A DNA stretch of 64,000 nucleotides from Clostridiales bacterium (lineage in GTDB: Bacteria > Bacillota > Clostridia > Oscillospirales > Oscillospiraceae), in NCBI GenBank assembly GCA_004557075.1, contig SFEX01000001.1:184945-248944 (forward strand). The letters are read 5' to 3'. The translations under genes and the position numbers were made by a program. Under the pieces are notes generated by a model. The model did no database searches. It was given only the letters and a program-made list of their open reading frames with translations, and was not told where the DNA came from. The first letter of the stretch is position 1, and each line of letters begins with the position of its first letter. Below are positions 62,175 through 64,000 of the stretch, piece by piece.

Positions 62175-62417
62175 AAGTGGCTGATGGACGCAGCGGATCG
62201 GTACCTGCGAGACTGCACCTGGAAGGACATCGCGGTTTTGAAATTCTGTTTGCTGGCTTTGGGCGTCCTGCTGGGCATTGCGGTGCCTGCCCGGAAGAAA
62301 ACGGCCTCCGCCTGGGCGGCGTCGCTGGTGTTCGTGGGCACCTACGTGCCGCTGATGAGCAAGTTCCTGCCCTATCTGCTGCATGGCCGGGAGACGGCGG
62401 AGGAAAAAGAGTTGTAA
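62172..62417 (+). CDS. Small two-helix membrane protein
   Basis: The 81-residue protein has two hydrophobic segments (about residues 22-41 and 48-68) and charged ends. I do not recognise a named family. It is preceded by the duplicated SD/ATG unit, so its translation may be coupled to a six-codon upstream ORF. CTG-rich codon use resembles rpoB more than the genes left of 61.4 kb. Confidence 0.6.
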   Translation: MKWLMDAADRYLRDCTWKDIAVLKFCLLALGVLLGIAVPARKKTASAWAASLVFVGTYVPLMSKFLPYLLHGRETAEEKEL

Positions 62418-62474
62418 AAAACAGACTGCTGGTATATCCTATCCTTTGAAACACATCTGAAACAGGAGGTTTTT

Positions 62475-62660
62475 ATGAGCAAGACCGCAAGTATGGTAAT
62501 GAAGATCATTGGCGCAAGTCTGGCCTTCGCGGCATTCGTGTGTCTGCTGATCGGCGGCTGGCACGACCTGTCCGTGGGCTGCGCCGGTGCAAAAAGACGC
62601 CTGACGCAAAAATTCGGCTCTGAATATGACGATTACGCCGACGAGGACTTATACGACTGA
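62475..62660 (+). CDS. Small single-helix membrane protein
   Basis: The 61-residue protein has one membrane helix (about residues 8-28) and an acidic C-terminal tail (YDDYADEDLYD). AGGAGG lies five bases before the ATG. It follows the 62172 gene by 57 bases and ends at a strong terminator. Function unknown. Confidence 0.6.
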   Translation: MSKTASMVMKIIGASLAFAAFVCLLIGGWHDLSVGCAGAKRRLTQKFGSEYDDYADEDLYD

Positions 62661-62670
62661 CATGAAACGG

Positions 62671-62708
62671 AAAAGGCGGCCCCATCCTGTTGGGTGGGGC
62701 CGCCTTTT
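62671..62708 (+). terminator. Terminator upstream of rpoB
   Basis: AAAAGGCGGCCCCA and TGGGGCCGCCTTTT form a 14-bp stem with a 10-base loop. Confidence 0.88.
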
Positions 62709-62757
62709 AGCGTTTTTAATAAAAAGCCGGGCATCGCCCGGAAATGAGAAAATTCCC

Positions 62758-62786
62758 TTGACAACAAGGGAACTGCATGATAAAAT
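62758..62786 (+). promoter_or_regulatory. Promoter of rpoB
   Basis: A perfect TTGACA and TAAAAT lie 17 bases apart. The leader to the start codon is about 190 bases and contains no ORF I trust, so the 300-base gap between 62660 and 62981 is regulatory. Confidence 0.7.
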
Positions 62787-62980
62787 GAATCGCTTATAAA
62801 TTGTGGAGGGATTGAAAACCATCCCTATACCTGCATTTAAGATAGCATATTTCCCATGGCAATGCAAGAGTGCGCTAAAGTATTTTTAACAACGCATCCT
62901 AGCGTGTCATACTGATGAACAAACTACCCGTCTCGCCGCCGGACAGGGCGGTGGAGGACGGAAGAAAGGTGAATGAGAAG

Positions 62981-64000
62981 ATGGCCAAAGACAAGTATTA
63001 CGGAAAGACCCTTCGTAAGAACTTCGCCCGGTATGAGGAGGTCGTCCCCATGCCCAATCTTCTGGAGATCCAGAAGACGTCTTACCAGGAGTTTTTGGAC
63101 ACCGGCCTGCGTGAGGTCTTTACTGACGTGGGCGCGATCACGGACTATCAGGGCAACCTGGAGCTGACCTTCATCGACTACAAGATGGACGAGGCTCCCA
63201 AGTACGACGTAGAGGAGTGCAAGGCCCGTGACGCCACGTACGCCGCTCCCCTGAAGGTGAAGGTCCGCCTGCGCAACAAGGAGACCGAGGAGATCAAGGA
63301 GCAGGAGATCTTCATGGGTGACTTCCCCCTGATGACTCACTCCGGCACTTTCGTCATTAACGGCGCGGAGCGCGTGGTGGTCTCTCAGATCGTCCGTTCT
63401 CCCGGCGTGTACTATGGCAAGGAGATCGACCTGAAGACCGACCTGCCGCTGCTGTCTTCCACCGTCATCCCCTACCGGGGCGCCTGGCTGGAATATGAGA
63501 CCGATACCAACGAGGTGTTCTGGGTCCGGATCGACAAGAACCGCAAGCTGCCCATCACCTGCCTGATCCGTGCTCTGGGTCTCAAGACCGACGCGGAGAT
63601 CCTGGACCGCTTCGGCGACGATCCCCGCATCGTGGCTACTCTGGAGAAGGACCCCTGCAAGAACTACGAGGACGCCATGCTGGAGATCTACCGCAAGCTG
63701 CGTCCCGGCGAGCCCCCCACAGTGGAGGCTGCCGAAACCCTGATGAACAACCTGTTCTTCGATCCCCGGCGCTACGATCTGTCCGTCGTGGGCCGCTACA
63801 AGTTCAATAAGAAGCTGTCCCTGTGGCAGCGTGTCACCGGCTATAAGCTGGTGTACCCCGTGGCTGATCCCGCCACCGGCGAGATCCTGTTCGACGAGGG
63901 CCACCTGCTGAGCAAGGAGGACGCCCGCCTGCTGGATACCGTAGGCGTTGGCGAGGTCACCATCGACGTGGAGGGCCAGCCTCTGCGGGTCATGAGCAAC
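62981..64000 (+). CDS. rpoB: RNA polymerase beta subunit, 5' part
   Basis: The frame from ATG 62981 stays open to the window edge (340 codons of about 1200). It encodes [50 protein letters not shown] and [17 protein letters not shown], all hallmark RpoB N-terminal sequences. AGGTGA eight bases upstream decides this start over in-frame GTG 62969 and ATG 62915. The usual rplJ-rplL neighbours do not precede it; instead it has its own promoter and leader. Codon use is strongly CTG/CGC/AAG biased. Confidence 0.97.
   Translation, partial: MAKDKYYGKTLRKNFARYEEVVPMPNLLEIQKTSYQEFLDTGLREVFTDVGAITDYQGNLELTFIDYKMDEAPKYDVEECKARDATYAAPLKVKVRLRNKETEEIKEQEIFMGDFPLMTHSGTFVINGAERVVVSQIVRSPGVYYGKEIDLKTDLPLLSSTVIPYRGAWLEYETDTNEVFWVRIDKNRKLPITCLIRALGLKTDAEILDRFGDDPRIVATLEKDPCKNYEDAMLEIYRKLRPGEPPTVEAAETLMNNLFFDPRRYDLSVVGRYKFNKKLSLWQRVTGYKLVYPVADPATGEILFDEGHLLSKEDARLLDTVGVGEVTIDVEGQPLRVMSN

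Noticed and set aside
62924..63904. A 326-codon minus-strand frame at the right edge
   Set aside because: It is antisense to rpoB, whose plus-strand frame has unmistakable RpoB motifs.

Overview
The window looks like chromosomal DNA of a spore-forming, Gram-positive Clostridia member, probably of the Oscillospiraceae/Ruminococcaceae type. The evidence is a SpoIVFB-like protease, an M23 partner and BofA, three S-layer-homology (SLH) proteins without any outer-membrane genes, strong AGGAGG-type ribosome binding sites, and housekeeping gene orders typical of Clostridia (tig-clpP-clpX-lon; polA/uvrB next to tsaD/rimI). The lineage call is inferred from gene content only. About 80% of the genes between 0 and 61 kb lie on the minus strand.

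Layout. 0-5.7 kb: proteostasis cluster lon, clpX, clpP, tig; lon runs off the left edge. 5.8-15.2 kb: metallophosphatase, a DUF1540 Cys-rich peptide, thrC, then yraN-rnhB-rbgA-lepB in an overlapping operon, rplS with a structured leader, two radical-SAM-associated genes, and an M50/M23 sporulation protease pair. A tRNA-Pro(CGG) with a consensus promoter follows. 15.6-23.2 kb: an orphan gene, an 1843-residue SLH protein with a PHP/CehA metallohydrolase core, and a YibE/F membrane protein. 23.2-29.4 kb: an accessory island made of broken pieces (unknown two-gene module, D5-primase fragment, serine recombinase without its catalytic N terminus, putative gluzincin plus membrane partner, truncated HsdM, WYL regulator), ending at tRNA-Gly(GCC). 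29.6-35 kb: yitT and a divergent type II topoisomerase pair with a small zinc-ribbon membrane protein between its subunits. 35.4-44.7 kb: DUF2508-bofA, murF-ddl, a DEDDh exonuclease, yebC, DUF1015-NUDIX-glpK, a lysophospholipase-like hydrolase and tRNA-Thr(CGT). 45-52.6 kb: a DnaA-box-like cluster, then radC, tsaD, rimI, a metallopeptidase/phosphatase-fold fusion, polA and uvrB, tightly packed. 52.7-61 kb: an SLH protein with a vWA domain and about nine beta-sandwich repeats, an SLH lipase-like protein, and an O-antigen-ligase-like polymerase overlapping it. 61.4-62.1 kb: a scar with a recombinase C terminus. 62.1-64 kb: two small membrane proteins and the first 340 codons of rpoB, which continues past the right edge.

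Themes. Cell-envelope biology dominates: three large S-layer-anchored proteins, a glycan polymerase, MurF/Ddl, signal peptidase I and the sporulation protease trio. No intact new multi-gene defence system is demonstrable. The most unusual items are the zincin/degenerate LMW-phosphatase fusion in the polA operon, the membrane-protein/gluzincin pair beside a decayed type I restriction locus, the S-layer PHP metallohydrolase, a ribosome-binding-site palindrome in front of the M23 gene, and a cluster of DnaA-box-like 9-mers. Promoters and terminators listed are read by eye from hexamers and hairpins.
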